In this document: in pieces, positions 36,847 to 49,355 of the stretch
Position numbering within the stretch: the first letter of the stretch is position 1
How the letters are laid out: each line of letters starts with the position of its first letter
From: Thalassia testudinum
Lineage: Eukaryota > Streptophyta > Magnoliopsida > Alismatales > Hydrocharitaceae
Direction of reading: 5' to 3'
Length of the DNA stretch: 64,000 bases
Assembly: GCA_037157565.1 (NCBI GenBank)
Contig: JAZHRO010000046.1
Coordinates: 12,808,501 to 12,872,500 of the forward strand
Translations under genes and position numbers: made by a program
Notes under the pieces: generated by a model
What the model was told of the DNA's origin: nothing
The model's database searches: none
The model's input: only the letters and a program-made list of their open reading frames with translations

Positions 36847-37658
36847 TGCACCGAACGAGGGGATGTTTTTTGGACTTACTCAAAGAGCTTAAGCAAGTCA
36901 TCCTCAGGAGCCACACTAGATTTCTTCTTTTCTTTACTCTTCTTTTCTAAAGCCTCTAGAAAAGGTACATAAGTAGTAGGAGGAGGATCAATCAATGGTT
37001 CAAAAGAGTTAGGATGAAGTGGTAAATCAAATGGAGCAGTGAAAGGTCCAGGTTGAGATGTAGAGGTAGGAAAAGGTGGATCAACGTGCTTCTACCACTC
37101 CTAGTAGTGATGGCATTCAAATCAACTTAAGATGTAGATGGTGAATAAGAATCAAGAAGAATAGGTGGTTGTGAATCAGAATAGGAAGTAGGATCAGAAT
37201 AGTGTTTTGGGTCGTGCAAGGTTTGTGAAAGAAAGTGTGCTTAACCTTGCATAGGAGGTCGAGAATGTGCTTGAGATGGGAAAGAATGCGATTGATGGGA
37301 CTCCTTCAAGTGTGATGCTGGGCTCTCATCTTAGCTAAGGTCGCGTCCTACCTTTGCTGCATAGCAATATTCTGTTACTGCAAGTCAGCAAGTGCTTTCA
37401 TAATAAACCCCAACTGTTCATCTCGTATAGGCCCAGATTGAGAGTACTGGGTGGGCGTTGGTTGGGGCTACTGGTAGGCACGCGGTGGATAACCTTATTG
37501 TGTTAAAGGTAGTGCTCGGGTCAAGTTTTGAAGTGGTAGTGTAGAAGCTTATTGATAATTAGGTCTTTGCGAATTTTCCGACCACGAGAAATTTGGATGA
37601 TTACGTCATCTAGGGTTGTAGTTTGTGAATAGGGATTGTTGTGAATGGCGTGGAGCAT
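36847..37658 (-). pseudogene. gag: P1 gag, C-terminal part
   Basis: Minus-strand sequence upstream of P1 protease, open only in short pieces. It encodes Gln/Pro/Asn-rich segments and a YVPFLEAL then KKSKEKKKS stretch typical of the Gag C-terminus in Athila-like elements, comparable to the start of P2 pol (59259). No CCHC knuckle is visible. The gag N-terminus is cut off by the gamma LTR at 37659. AGCAT (37654-37658) is the expected left TSD. Confidence 0.6.
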
Positions 37659-39018
37659 TGATAAATGCCAATTTATCATCATTTTTATGCATTAAAACAA
37701 ACCTAGCTCTTAGGATTTTGCTCCGCAAATGGGTTTTTGGGTTGCATTTAGGCATCAATTAGGTTAGGCATGCATTGCATTTTTTATTATCTTTTTGATG
37801 TGTTTCTGTGAGTGTTAGGGATATACAGATTGACAAATCCCTAAAACCGTAACACTCAAGAAGGCAACTGGTGAAGGAGAAGCCCAAACCAGCTGGAAAT
37901 CAGCTTTATCTAGCTCACCATAGCTGGCATCCAGCTCACTTGAACTAGGGTTGGATCATCCTAGCACCATTCAGCTCATCTCAGCTAAATGGTAGCTTAA
38001 GAAAGCTCGTCTTAGCATACCTTAGCTCAAGTCAACTCAGATCCTGCTCAACATAGTTGAGTCTAGCTCATCTTAGCTCCCATCAGTTCACTGGGAGCTC
38101 TAGCTAGCTCAGCTAAGTTGACTGGAGTTCACCTCAACTTAAGACTAGCTACATCTAGCTCCACTCAACTACAGCCAGCTAAAGGTGACTTCATCTTTAC
38201 TCAAGAAACTCAAGTTCAACTCTTGGGGACTCAGCTTAGCTCAACTTAGTTGAGCTAAGCTACCTTAGCTATGTCAACTAGCTAGGTCCTCCTCAGGAGC
38301 ATCAGACCCAACTCACCTTAGCTCCTTTCCATGAAAGCTAGCTTGCTTTAGCTTGGCTTAGCAGCTAGCAAAGAACTAGCAAGCTAAGACAACTAAAATA
38401 GCTCCATGCCACCCTCTTTAGCAGCTACCAGCTCCAATTCAGCTCCAGACTTCTTATGTCTAGCTCCTCCCCTCAAATGCTAGCTCTAATTGCCTCCTCC
38501 TTTACTCTACTACTAGGTAAGCTAGCTAAGCTCCAACTCCCTTGGCCATCCACCACCCTAAAACCCTACCTAACTAGCTCCACCAACCAAGCCTACCTAT
38601 AGTCCACCTAAGCTATCCATGTTGGCGCCTCATCAACCACACCTCTTCACACCATGACCACCACCAAAAGGCACCAACAAAGGTGGTGCCAAAACCACCA
38701 TAACCACCTCCATATTGGCGCCACCTTTTTCCCTCCAAATTCCATCAATCTCCACCCTGCACCTAAGCCTAAAGCCCATCTCCACCTTCCATTATCCCTC
38801 CAAAATTCCCCCCTTCTAGAACATCATTTTGGCATCAAAATGGAGGCGCCCCCTCCACCATGGACGTCCACCATGAGGTGCCTCCATGTCCTTAACTACC
38901 CCCCTCCACATCTCTTTGAATGGTGCCAAAAATCCATGACCATAGATCTCATAACCACCACTCCAAACTCCATCTTAGCCATCCATTCCAAGAGCCACCT
39001 ATACCCCCCATCCTACTT

Positions 39019-39026
39019 TATAAAAA
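39019..39026 (+). promoter_or_regulatory. TATA box of gamma 5' LTR
   Basis: TATAAAAA followed by TACCC, at the position equivalent to 14182. Confidence 0.6.
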
Positions 39027-39352
39027 TACCCTTAACCACCACCATTTTCCCCATCCTCCATTAGTGTTAACTCTACCCTATATCCACCTACAACTTACCA
39101 CCAAGAAGGAGGAGAGAAGAAGATTAAGGGGGCATCCTACCCTCCCCCTTGGTACCTTATTCTCTTTCTCTCTTCTTCTTATGCCACACCAAGGAGGAGC
39201 ATTCCATCACTAGGAGGATGTCCAGGCAAAGGAGGAGTTTTAAGGTTGGTGCACGCTACCCTTGGAGAGCAAGTGCATGCCCGCTTGTGGGCTTACCTTG
39301 GAGAACATCATCTTGGAGGAGCCTTTCAAGGAGGAGTTTCTTTTCAAGTCAA

Positions 39353-42293
39353 TGGTGGGAACACCATCATGAGCCATAACTAGCTCAATTTAGTTGTTAT
39401 CAAGGAATAAATGCTCCTACATAACTGCCAGAGAGCCATAATTCACTGTAAATCCACTTTGAGAGAAAAATAATAAAATAGGGTTAAAACTGTAATTTTA
39501 CCATCATATCACGAATGCAGTACAATCACAGGTTTTCCCAGGGTTAATTAAGGGTTAAATGGTCCTAAAAGGCTAACAAGTGGGTTAGAACAAACAGAAA
39601 AGGATTTGCACATGTTTTGAGAATTAAATGACTTCTGAAACCCTAAGAACAAATCTAGTTAATTAACTGAGCTTCTAGTCAGGATAAAATTCACCTAAAC
39701 CCTCTAAAATTCATAGAAAAATATTCTCTAGGGTTTGGAATGCGCAAATTGACCATCAGATTCCATTTTGGCCCAAAATAGAGTTTCAGACAGACATTTG
39801 CCCTAATTTGGGTTCTTGGATAAATTACCTAGTCAAACTTGGTCAAAACCTAAATCTAACTTCACCCTTAGATTCATTGGGTCAAAATTAGGTTTGTACC
39901 AAAATTTGGGCTCAATCTGAGATCATCTTGACCAAGTTTGCATTTTGGTCCAGTTAGACTCTTTCTATCTCATTCAAACCCCTAACTTTTGAATTTCTTA
40001 CAAAAAGGGCCCTATCTTTGTCGTCACTCTTTGCAAATAAGTCCCTCCACCATTATCACGGAGGAATCATTCTCCGACGACCTTTGATTAAAGAGAACTC
40101 CTCTATTCAATCAATCCCTTCCAAAATTGGAAGGGAGATTCTCTAAGGAGTCCTCTTCCCTCTGAATTCATCCATGAGCCCCATAACCTTCCCAATCTCT
40201 CATGCGAACGCATGAGAGATTTGGGTTTCCTACTCCGACGACAATTCCTACCTTGGAAGCTTGGCTTCCAAGCTCAAAATCCCCTCTTGAGCCCTATAAA
40301 AGATCCCCAGGTCATGGTCATGCTTTTGGAGCAAGGATTTGGCCACAAAACCCTCTTCCTAACCCTACCTCCAGCCTCCTCCGACCTAGCTCTGGCGAGC
40401 TCCTCCCCTGTCGTCGCACAACCTCCCAATGGCCAAATTGAGAGCATCTTCTTCCTCCTCAACTTCCTCCGCCTCTCGATGACCACATCAAAGGCATCCA
40501 GACCCCTTCTTCGTCACCGTCTCTCCCTTCAAAGGTTCGTCTTCCCCACGTCCAGCCATCACACTAGCATGGGAATATCTCCCTCTTTCCTCCTTAGATT
40601 AAGTTCCAATGTTCCCTTGTCTCCCCTACTCTTTTCCTCTCTATTTATCCTTCAATTTCGCTCCCTCAACGCGCTGAACACCTCCATCATCCTCACCTTC
40701 GGCCACTCCTCCGGTAAGCCCATCTCACCACCACAGACCACTAATCAACTCACCGACCACCGCATAACCTTCACCTCTCCACCCTCTTCAAAACCCTCTC
40801 CCTATCCATCCTCTCGCTCACTTAAACCCGCCATCGAATGACCCACTATTCTTCGACCTTCGCCGCTCCCGACACATCACTCCACGCCTTGCCTCACCAC
40901 GAAACCACCGCCACTACATTCGCCAACGTCCGGTGAACCTCCTGAGCAAGTTAAATTTCATCGTGAGGCCATTTTGCATGTTTTTCAGGTTTTGTCAGAG
41001 CTCCGCCCGTCGCCACCGTGTTCTTCAAGTTCACGGCCACGCACGCCCCAGGTTGCATCTCCAAGTCATGCGGTTTGGCTCAATGCACGCACCTAGGCTC
41101 TAGATTGGAGACACCAAGCACAGAACATGCCTAATTGGATGAGGTTTCCCCTCCAGAGTGCAACCAAAGAAGGTGTGGGACTTTAGTCCCACATCATTTG
41201 TTGATGAGCAGTTGCAGCTGAATAAGATGAAAAAGTGCATAGGCCTTAGTGCCTTAAGTCACAGGGGGTAAGGTCCCCCACACCCTCACGTTCCTCGTTC
41301 ATGACATTTGCCTCGCGGACCTAGTGCATCCGACCCACCTAAGCCTTCACTCCTCGCTCACCACCCACTGCTAGTGAGCCTGGACCCGGGTGTGCACCTA
41401 CCTGATAACCTGACTACCCTGACAGGCCCTGGGAGGGCGAAACCAAAGAAGAGAGAAAAAGAGAGAGCACGGGGCAGGGGAGGGTTTTTCCCCGTGCGAC
41501 ACTTAGCAAAAATCTGAGATGGCTGGCCTCAGTGTGTGAAGAAAGAAAGAAGAAGCAAAGAGTTGCAGAAAAGAAAAGAAGAAGGCCTGAAAAAGAAGGC
41601 AGAAGAGTAAGAAAGGAAGGAGGCTCATGCGTGAAGAGAAAGCAGAGAAGGAAAGAAAAGAAGAAGGAAAGCTAAAGAAGAAGAAAGCAGAAACAAAAGA
41701 AGAGAAGAAGAAGGCTTGAAGATAAGAACGAAGAGAAAGAAAAGAGAAGTCAAGGCAGAAGAAGAGGCACAAAAAAGAACTAAAGGAAGAACAGGGCTGT
41801 GGAAGAAGAGAAGGAGAAGGAAAAAGTGGCAGAAGAGAAAGAAGAAGAACAAAGAAGAAGGCACTATAGCAGTTGAACATTTAAGGTGTCTGGTCTCCAA
41901 AGGTGACGTTTGATTACTGTAGCATTCAAGCTACTGTGTGGATGTTTGGTTGATTTGGTCTTGATTACTGTGGCTTTACTGATTACCTTAGTTTACATAT
42001 AACTATACTAAATAATTGGTGATCTAAATCACCATTATTTTGTTATATATCTCTTTTTATCATGTTGAATTCTTGTTATACTCATGTTCTACACTGATTA
42101 CCATTTCTGAGTAATTTATTTGGCTTAAATTTTATGCTTGATTACATTTTATTGGAGATTAGTGTGTAAATTCCTATTTTCTCCCTGTGTTCGACCTCAG
42201 ACTTTCATTCAAGTAATAAATTTATTTGTTTAAGGGTTATTTTGGCTATATTACAATGAAGCAATTTTAAAACACCGATTTATCCCTCAAACA
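39353..42293 (+). repeat. 5' LTR of E2 (delta)
   Basis: 2941 bp, TGGTGGGAACACCATCATGA to ...CCCTCAAACA. TATAAAAG lies at 40295 and the purine-rich tract at 41525-41870. The ORFs within (for example 40212-40841, 41503-41880) come from base composition and are not genes. Confidence 0.93.
40295..40302 (+). promoter_or_regulatory. TATA box of E2 5' LTR
   Basis: TATAAAAG. The corresponding stretch is deleted from the 3' LTR. Confidence 0.65.
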
Positions 42294-42296
42294 TTT

Positions 42297-42314
42297 TGGC
42301 ACCATTGCCGGGGA
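42297..42314 (+). other. Primer binding site of E2 (tRNA-Asp type)
   Basis: TGGCACCATTGCCGGGGA, three bases after the LTR end. One base differs from the site TGGCGCCATTGCCGGGGT at 49914. Confidence 0.9.
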
Positions 42315-43572
42315 GCAATGCGTAATTTACCACTATTCCCTGCATTATTTGATTATATTTAAGCACTGACTTGCCTCATTTGCTTTCTTGTGATTTTGCG
42401 AGGTACTTCACGAGGAGATCTTCCACGTAAATCAACTACTCTAGGGTAGGTACTTCACGAGGAGATCTTCCACACAAATCAACTACTCCAAGCCAAGTAC
42501 TTCATGAGGAGATCTTCCGTGCAAATCAACCACTCCAAGGCAGGTAACTCCTCTATTCTTCCCTAATCATCCTCCTAATCTTGGGAAGACAAAAAAAAAG
42601 GAAACAATTAATTAAGAATCACCTTCCTTATTTCATAGTAATTATCAATTAAAAGGTAAGTTTCCTAATTTGTGAAAATTTTCAAATCTCATTGGGTTGA
42701 AGTGATTATGTTAGAGATCCTACCCTAAATTGCCTGTGCCTAATAGGGACTATGCTTAATTTTTGAACACTTTTGGGCTAATACACTTCTTGCTTGAAGC
42801 CCAAGGTGAACATGGCAAGAGAAATTGGACTTGTAAATAAAGCCAATTAGGGTTTTGCATTAGGGTTTTGGAGTGCTAGTTCACACTTGCCTGCATAAAA
42901 GGAAACAAACCCACCCGCATTTGTGTGTTACCCAAGTCCTTGGTTGAAAATATCTAATAAGAAAAACCCTAAAATCAAGCTCTAATCCCACCTGAACACT
43001 AAACACTTGGACCTAATAACTTGGGAGTCAAATCAAGGTGATTTCTAGGTCTTGACCTAGATCTCATTCTGCCATCTTTAGGGCAGGTCAGGTGAAGTTG
43101 ATCTACATTGTAGGCCAACCAACCTCCAAATTAGGTCACAAGTTGAGTTAATTTCTAATCAAGTGAAACTCAAGGCACAAATTAGGACATTAAAGTGGTG
43201 GACTTAAGGACTTAAGTTTATACATTCCGGTCTACCTGGACCCTCAGTGACAAGGAAGGTCGGGTGGGGGAAACCCTATGACCCGTGGGGATGCTCTATC
43301 GTGTAGGGGTCTTTGCAGGGCTCTCCCTTCCTAGTTGCCTAGGTACTTCTCGAGTGTGAGAATTTCTAATTCAGAGGTATCATCCGCCTCAAAATTGCCT
43401 TAGTCATTCAAAAATCTTTGGGTGCCTTGATTGGGTAAATATCACATCCAGTCCCTTATCCCTTCTATTAGAGCACACACACATATTTTCTTGGGATTCT
43501 CCTTCAGATCTAATATACTTCAATCCAACCTGAGTTTTGATTCTACATCTTGATTCCACCATTTGATTCAAA
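42315..43572 (+). other. Leader of E2, with three 47-bp repeats
   Basis: Untranslated region of 1.26 kb. It contains three tandem copies of a 47-bp unit at 42401-42541 (each with GTACTTCA, GAGGAGATCTTCC and AAATCAAC). No ORF is supported. Confidence 0.8.
42401..42541 (+). repeat. Three tandem 47-bp units
   Basis: Unit starts recur at 42403, 42450 and 42497 (GTACTTCAcGAGGAGATCTT), exactly 47 bp apart with few substitutions. Confidence 0.9.
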
Positions 43573-45534
43573 ATGCAGCCTGGAAATATAGGAATATTTA
43601 AGAAACTTGAATCCCAAATGAGTTTAAAAGAAAAGATACTTGAGAATGCCTATAGAAACCATGAAGAATATTATGCAAGGGACATTTAGGAAAGATTTGC
43701 AAAAACAACATAGATCATCATGAACTGTGTAGAGATAATATGGACACAAACGAAATACAGTTCAAACCGGGATCTCCTATTAACAGAGCACAGTGAATTG
43801 GTGAAATTACACAACAATGATTATCTGCAATGTTAGTCAAATCCTTCACTTCCAGAAAAATTCAATGCATTTTTAGAAAAATGGGGAGAATTGCTGAATA
43901 AATTATATATAACAATTGATCAAAAATACCCGTTGGAAACTAACAAAACATCTTGGAGTGAGACTAGTAATCAACATAATTTTCCAAATCCCGAGTTTGA
44001 TGATCATCGACCCCCAACTCGAATGGAACCTGATTTAAATTATGAAAAAATTAACATTCCTAATCTTGAAATGGGTTGGGAGGATAAAATTGCAAGAGAA
44101 CACAATTTTGAGCTAGCCCTAGAAAACCAAAACCCTGGTTCGCCAAGCGTAGATTTCCTAGACTCCTGTAATAATGAGATTGAATTAGAACCTCTCGAGG
44201 GTGTAAATTCCGCTCCTTACTCTGATAAGGTGACCCTCAAGGGCAATTCTAACATCCCTATAGAGCTCAACCTAGATTCTAGTGATTCAACCCACACCCT
44301 TAGCCTAGAATCTGGATCTAAGCCTTCTTGGGAGGATTACAAGGCCCCATGTGATGAAAATCAGATTTTGAATCAAGATTATGATTCTAGGCCTTTATTT
44401 GATGAATGCACCTCTCCAACCTCCTTAGAAATACAGACTGATTTTTCAGAAGTCACGCCTATCTATGATATAGAAACCAAGGAGTTGGAAGAGTTGGGTT
44501 TTGATTGGGTCTTCCCTATAAGCCAAAAACCCAAGCCCAGACCCAATAGGGACACCTTTTTGAGCTTAGAATCTGAGAATAGGCTAGACCCAAGTCAGGT
44601 TGCTGAGTCTACATCTTGTGATTTATTCTGTGGTGGAACCTCTAATCCCGAATCAAATTCAGAACTTGATTCTCACAAGTTCTCCAATGATTTCGAATCA
44701 TAATATGATTTTAGAGAACCATTATTTCCTGACGACGCTGAGCCAGTCTACAACCTCAACATACATGATCCATTCTTCGACTCTGACTCTGAGGTCCCTG
44801 ATCTTGAGATCATTGATTCAAAATCAGGTTCCATTGAGATGGAATCATTTCTTTTTGATACTCAGGAATCAGAAACAGAAATTGCCAAGAGTGTCTACAA
44901 CCCAGAGTTCGAATCTTTTCTTGACTCAGATTTCCTTCATCCTATAAACACTCTTCAATCGTTTACCTTTGAGTTTGATGACTACTATGACGACTCTCTA
45001 AATGAACCCACATTTGAATCTTTTCTAGAAGAGCCCTCATACACAATTCCTATTGACGCCACCTCTTCAACAAATGCAGAACCTTCCCAAAACCATTTTC
45101 AACCCCGACCCGCTACTGGACTCAATTTCTACTCTGATTCCCCTCTCGATGATCTGGTTGCAGATGATTCTCCTCCACATTTAAATCGGGTTTCAGACTT
45201 CGATCAGACTACAAATCATGCCCCATCCTTCTCTGATCACTCTTGTAGGGATCTCACATCCTCCACTAATTCCTTCTCATTTAAAGATCCCTACTCTGAC
45301 CAGGCTGATCTAACTCAGCCAAACCCTAGCTTTTCACTTCCATATCCTTTTGAGCTCCACAGCATCTGGTGGGTTCTACATCTCTTGATCTACATCTATC
45401 AACCCACCAAATTAATTGGGTTTGGGCTGCATCATCAGCCTGCTGATCTGAACAACCACCTGGTTGGACCAACCAGGCTATTGATCAAGGTGCTTGTTCT
45501 ACAAAACTCGTCAGATTTCACCACTCCTCCATAA
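43573..45534 (+). pseudogene. Acidic Asp/Ser/Glu-rich ORF of E2 (unknown function)
   Basis: One frame of about 653 codons from the first ATG after the leader (43573) to TAA at 45532. It contains four premature stops (43687, 43711, 43834, 44701); the pieces 43891-44703 and 44839-45534 are still open. The N-terminal third is mixed and probably helical (KILENAYRNHEEYYAR), and the long remainder is strongly acidic with repeated FESFL(D/E) motifs (FESFLDSDFLHP, FESFLEEPSY). The tail has a hydrophobic segment (WWVLHLLIYIY). There is no CCHC knuckle, protease or pol motif. It sits where gag-pol should be. Same general layout as the A/B/C and E1 proteins; family not recognised. Confidence 0.65.
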
Positions 45535-47169
45535 CATTTTCCGCTCGACTGAAGGCATTGAATTTAGTGCTTAACGGGAGGCAACCCGTCATTCCAAAAA
45601 CCTGAGATCCTTCTGATTATCCTTTTGTACTTCACGTCTATTGCACCATAAGTTCAGTTCTCGAACAATCGATCCCACCTCTGGTACTCGTACGAAGGTT
45701 TGAAATCATCCGCAACAGTCATTCCCGACCCATTCGCCCACCCGATAATCTTGCTCTAATTCCTGAACCCAAAATTGTTTCACACCCTCCATTTACAATG
45801 AGGACATTGCAAAACTTAGGCATGAGGGGTGGTAAAGTGCAAGCATACAAAAATCAAAGTTCAGAAGGGGTCTCACAAAAAATACATATTCCAGAAAACC
45901 AAAAAAATAGAAAACTAAAAAAGAATAGAAAATGGAGAAGGTAGGAAATTTTGAGTGAATTAAGTGCATATCATTTTCTAGGAGAAAAAGGAGGGGAGAT
46001 AAAAATGTCAAAAGGAGCACCATTTGAAAAGAAAAGAAAGAGAGATAGTCATTAGTAAAAGATTAAGGAATTGACTTAGCTCTAGACCAAATCAAAAAGA
46101 ATGAAAATGAAAGACAAAAAGTGCTAAGAGACAAAAAGAGATTAGTATGAATGCTGATCTTAGGCCTCTTGGGCTGGAATTTTAGGCTTAAAAATTCAAG
46201 TACCTGCTAAGATCTGGATAGTCCTTAAGAGGTTAGGGAAAATGCAAAGCTTAAGTATTAGGTCTAAGGCTTAGGGATTACTCGACCTTGTTAACTGACC
46301 TATGGTTTGCGAGACTCGATAACCTAATCACCCTAATCCACACACAGTCTAGTTCAGTGCGCTTAATTATCAAAATCACGCAAATGCATTAAATCTGTTC
46401 TAAGAAAAAGTTACCTAGATTAGGAGTGCCTGATCAACACAAGTTGATTTAGACGAGTTCCCAGCACAGAGAGGTAGGAAATCCTCCTCGAAGATGCGCA
46501 ATAACATATCGTCTGCTCGGTGCTTGTCTCCTAGGATATCTAAATATCCTACGGGGGGCATGTAAGCACCTTGTTTTGGTTCAGATGCCATGGGCGGCAT
46601 TATCACGAAATGTCGATTGACAGGGTCTGAATTTAGCTACAGAATGCTATGGGCGGGATTATCTCAAAATCTCGAAAGCCAAGGTTCTGGGGGTTTCCAT
46701 GGGCGGTGCTATCTCGAAACATCGATTGCCAGGGACCTTACAAGGATTGATGGTGGGAACTAGGAATTCGATATACAGACCGAGTTGCGAAGCTAATCCA
46801 AGGCTAGAAATAAAAAGAAAAGAGAGTGAAAACTCTCCAAAAATAAAGAAAAATTCTTTTGTCTCTCTCTTACAAAAACACACTGCAACTGAACCTCAAC
46901 TAAAACATGTTACAAGCACGGGTGCTTTAACCACGGAGTTCAACGAACCTTAGGTTAATTCCTGTGGACCTTAGAAACCTTCGCGGTGGACTGAGGCTAG
47001 AGCTAATCAAGTCCGGATCTTGGTTGATACTTGAGTACCTCTAGGCTTATTATCGGCATTCTGACCTAATCTACAAAAGAAAGCACACATCAGAATTCCA
47101 AGCATTCAAAGGCATATGGTCTAGAATTAAAGTTAATTCCATGAGATTTTTCTAAGAGATTAGCAAAAG
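45535..47169 (+). other. 3' noncoding region of E2
   Basis: Begins with the stem ACGGGAGGCAACCCGT (45574-45589), a GGGAGGCAACCC motif I associate with sequence downstream of coding regions in plant gypsy elements. The internal polypurine tract follows at 45816-45831. The rest is AT-rich with no conserved ORF. Near 46590-46740, 'ATGGGCGG...ATTATCTCGAAA' occurs three times about 80-90 bp apart. Confidence 0.65.
45816..45831 (+). other. Internal polypurine tract of E2
   Basis: TTAGGCATGAGGGGTG after AATGAGGACATTG, the same block that precedes the internal tracts of A, B and C. Confidence 0.6.
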
Positions 47170-47184
47170 CTAGGCATGGGGGTA
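47170..47184 (+). other. Terminal polypurine tract of E2
   Basis: CTAGGCATGGGGGTA abutting the 3' LTR. Confidence 0.8.
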
Positions 47185-49355
47185 TGATGGGAATACCATC
47201 ATGAGCCATAACTAGCTCAATTTAGTTATTATCAAAAAATAAATGCTCCTACATAACTACTAGAGAGCCATAATTCACTGTAAATCCATTCTGAGAGAAA
47301 TAAGAAAATAGGGTTAAAACTACAATTTTACCATCATATCTTCAATGCAGTACAATCATGGGTTTTCCCAAGGGGTAATTAAGGATTAAATGATCCTAAA
47401 AGGTTAACAAGTGGGTTAGAACAGATAAAAAAGGGTTTGCACATGATTTGAGAATTAAATGACTTCTGAAACCCTAAAAAGAGACCCACTTAATTAACTG
47501 AGGTTTTGATCCAGATAAAATTAAAATTCATAGAAAAATATTCTCTAGGGTTTGGAATGCTCAAATTGACCATTAGAACCCATTTTGACCCAAAATAGAG
47601 TCTCAGACAGAATTTGCCCTAATTTGGGTTCTTGCATCACACCGGCATGGGAATATCTCCCTCTTTCATCCTTAGATTAAGTTCCAATGTTCCCTCATCT
47701 CCCCTACTCTTTTTCCCTCTATTTATCCTTCAATTTCGATCCATCGACACGCCGTACACCTCCATCGTCCTTACCTCCGGCCACTCCTCCAGTAAGCCAA
47801 TCTCACCACACAGACCACCAATCAACTTGCCGACCACCGCACAACCTTCACCTCTCCACCCTCTTCAAAACCCCTTTCCCTATTCATCCTCTCGCCCACT
47901 CAAACCCGCCATCCAACGACCCACTGTTCTCCGACCTTCGCCTCTACCGACACATCACTCCACACCTCGCCTCACCACGAAACCACCACCACTACATTCA
48001 CCAATGTCCGGCGAACCTCCTGAGCAAGTTTAACTTGGTCATGAGGACATTTTGCATGTTTTTTAGGTTTCGTCGGAGCTTTGACCATCGCCACCCTGTT
48101 CTTCAATTTTGCGGCCATGCATGCCCCAGGTTGCATCTCTAGGTTGTGCAGTTTGGCTCAACACGTGCACCTAGGCTCTGGATTGGAGGCACCAAGCATA
48201 GAACATGCCCAATTGGACGAGGTTTTCTCCTACAGAGACACAAGCAAAGGTGTGGGACTTTAGTCCCACATCGTTAGTTGATGAGCAGTTGCAACCGAAT
48301 AAGATGAAAAAGTGCATAGGTCTTAGTGCCTCAAGTCATAGGGGGTGAGGTCCCCCATGCCTTCACGTGCCTCATTTGCAACATTTGCCCCGTGGACCTG
48401 GTGCATCCGACCTGCCTAATCCTTCACTCCTCACTCACCACCCACTACCGGTGAGCCTGGACTTGGGTGCACACCTACCCGATAACCCGACTACCCTGAC
48501 TGGCCCTGGGAGGGCGAAACCAAAGAAGAGAGAAAGAGAGAGAGAGCGTATGATAGGAGAGGGTTTTGCCTCGTGCGACACTCAGCAAAAATCTGAGAAG
48601 GCTGCAGAGAAAAGAAGAGAAGAGCCGCAGAAGAGAAAAGAAGAAAGCCTGAATAAGAAGGCAGAAGGGGAAGAAAGGAAGGAGGCTCGTGTGTGAAGAG
48701 AAAGTAGAGAAGGAAAGAAAAGAAGAAGAAGAAGAAGGAAAGCTAAAGAAGAAGAAAGCAGAAACAGAAGAAGAGAAGAAGGCTTGAAGATAAGAAGGAA
48801 GAGAAAGAAAAGAGAAGTCAAGGTAGAAGAAGAATAAGCACAAAGAAGAACTAAAGGAAGAACAAGGCCATGGAAGAAGAGAAGGAGAAGGAAAAAGTGA
48901 GGGAAGGGAAAGGAGATACAAAGGAGGCACTATAGCAGTTGAACATTTAAGGCGTCTGATCTCCAAAGGAGACATCTGATTACTGTAGCATTCAAGCTAC
49001 TGTGCGGATATTTGGTTGATTTGGTCCTGATTATTGTGGCTTTACTGATTACCTTAGTTTACATATAACTATACTAAATAATTGGTGATCTAAATCACCG
49101 TTATTTTGTTATAGATCTCTTTTTATCATGTTGAATTCTTGTTATACTCATGTTCTACATTGATCATCATTTTTGAGTAATTTATTTGGCTTAAATTTTG
49201 TACTCAATTACATTTTATTGGAGATTAGTGTGTGAATTCTTATTTACTTGTGTTCGACCTCAGACTTTCATTCGAGTAATAAATTTATTTGTTTGAGCAC
49301 TATTTTGGCTATATTACAATGAAGCAATTTTAAAACACCGATTATTACTCAAACA
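47185..49355 (+). repeat. 3' LTR of E2 (delta), with promoter deletion
   Basis: 2171 bp, starting TGATGGGAATACCATCA. At about 47636 it jumps from sequence matching 39814 to sequence matching 40555, losing about 740 bp that include the TATA box. It ends ...ACTCAAACA before TSD GTCAA. Confidence 0.93.

Larger units (their letters stand above)
39353..49355 (+). mobile_element. E2: complete delta-family LTR retrotransposon (non-autonomous)
   Basis: 10.0-kb element with TSD GTCAA (39348-39352 and 49356-49360), inserted in the gamma LTR. The 5' LTR is 39353-42293, the primer site is at 42297, the ORF is 43573-45534, the internal polypurine tract is at 45816, the terminal one at 47170 and the 3' LTR is 47185-49355. 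No protease, RT or integrase is present in the 4.9-kb body. The 3' LTR is about 770 bp shorter through a deletion. Confidence 0.94.

Noticed and set aside
40212..40841. 209-codon plus-strand ORF and its overlapping frames in the E2 5' LTR
   Set aside because: It lies inside an LTR. The relatives at 47632-48142 and 17124-17393 do not keep the frame, and no domain is recognisable.
45346..45400. Hydrophobic segment at the end of the E2 ORF as an envelope-like transmembrane domain
   Set aside because: A single short hydrophobic run, with no signal peptide or env-like layout and no counterpart in the other elements.
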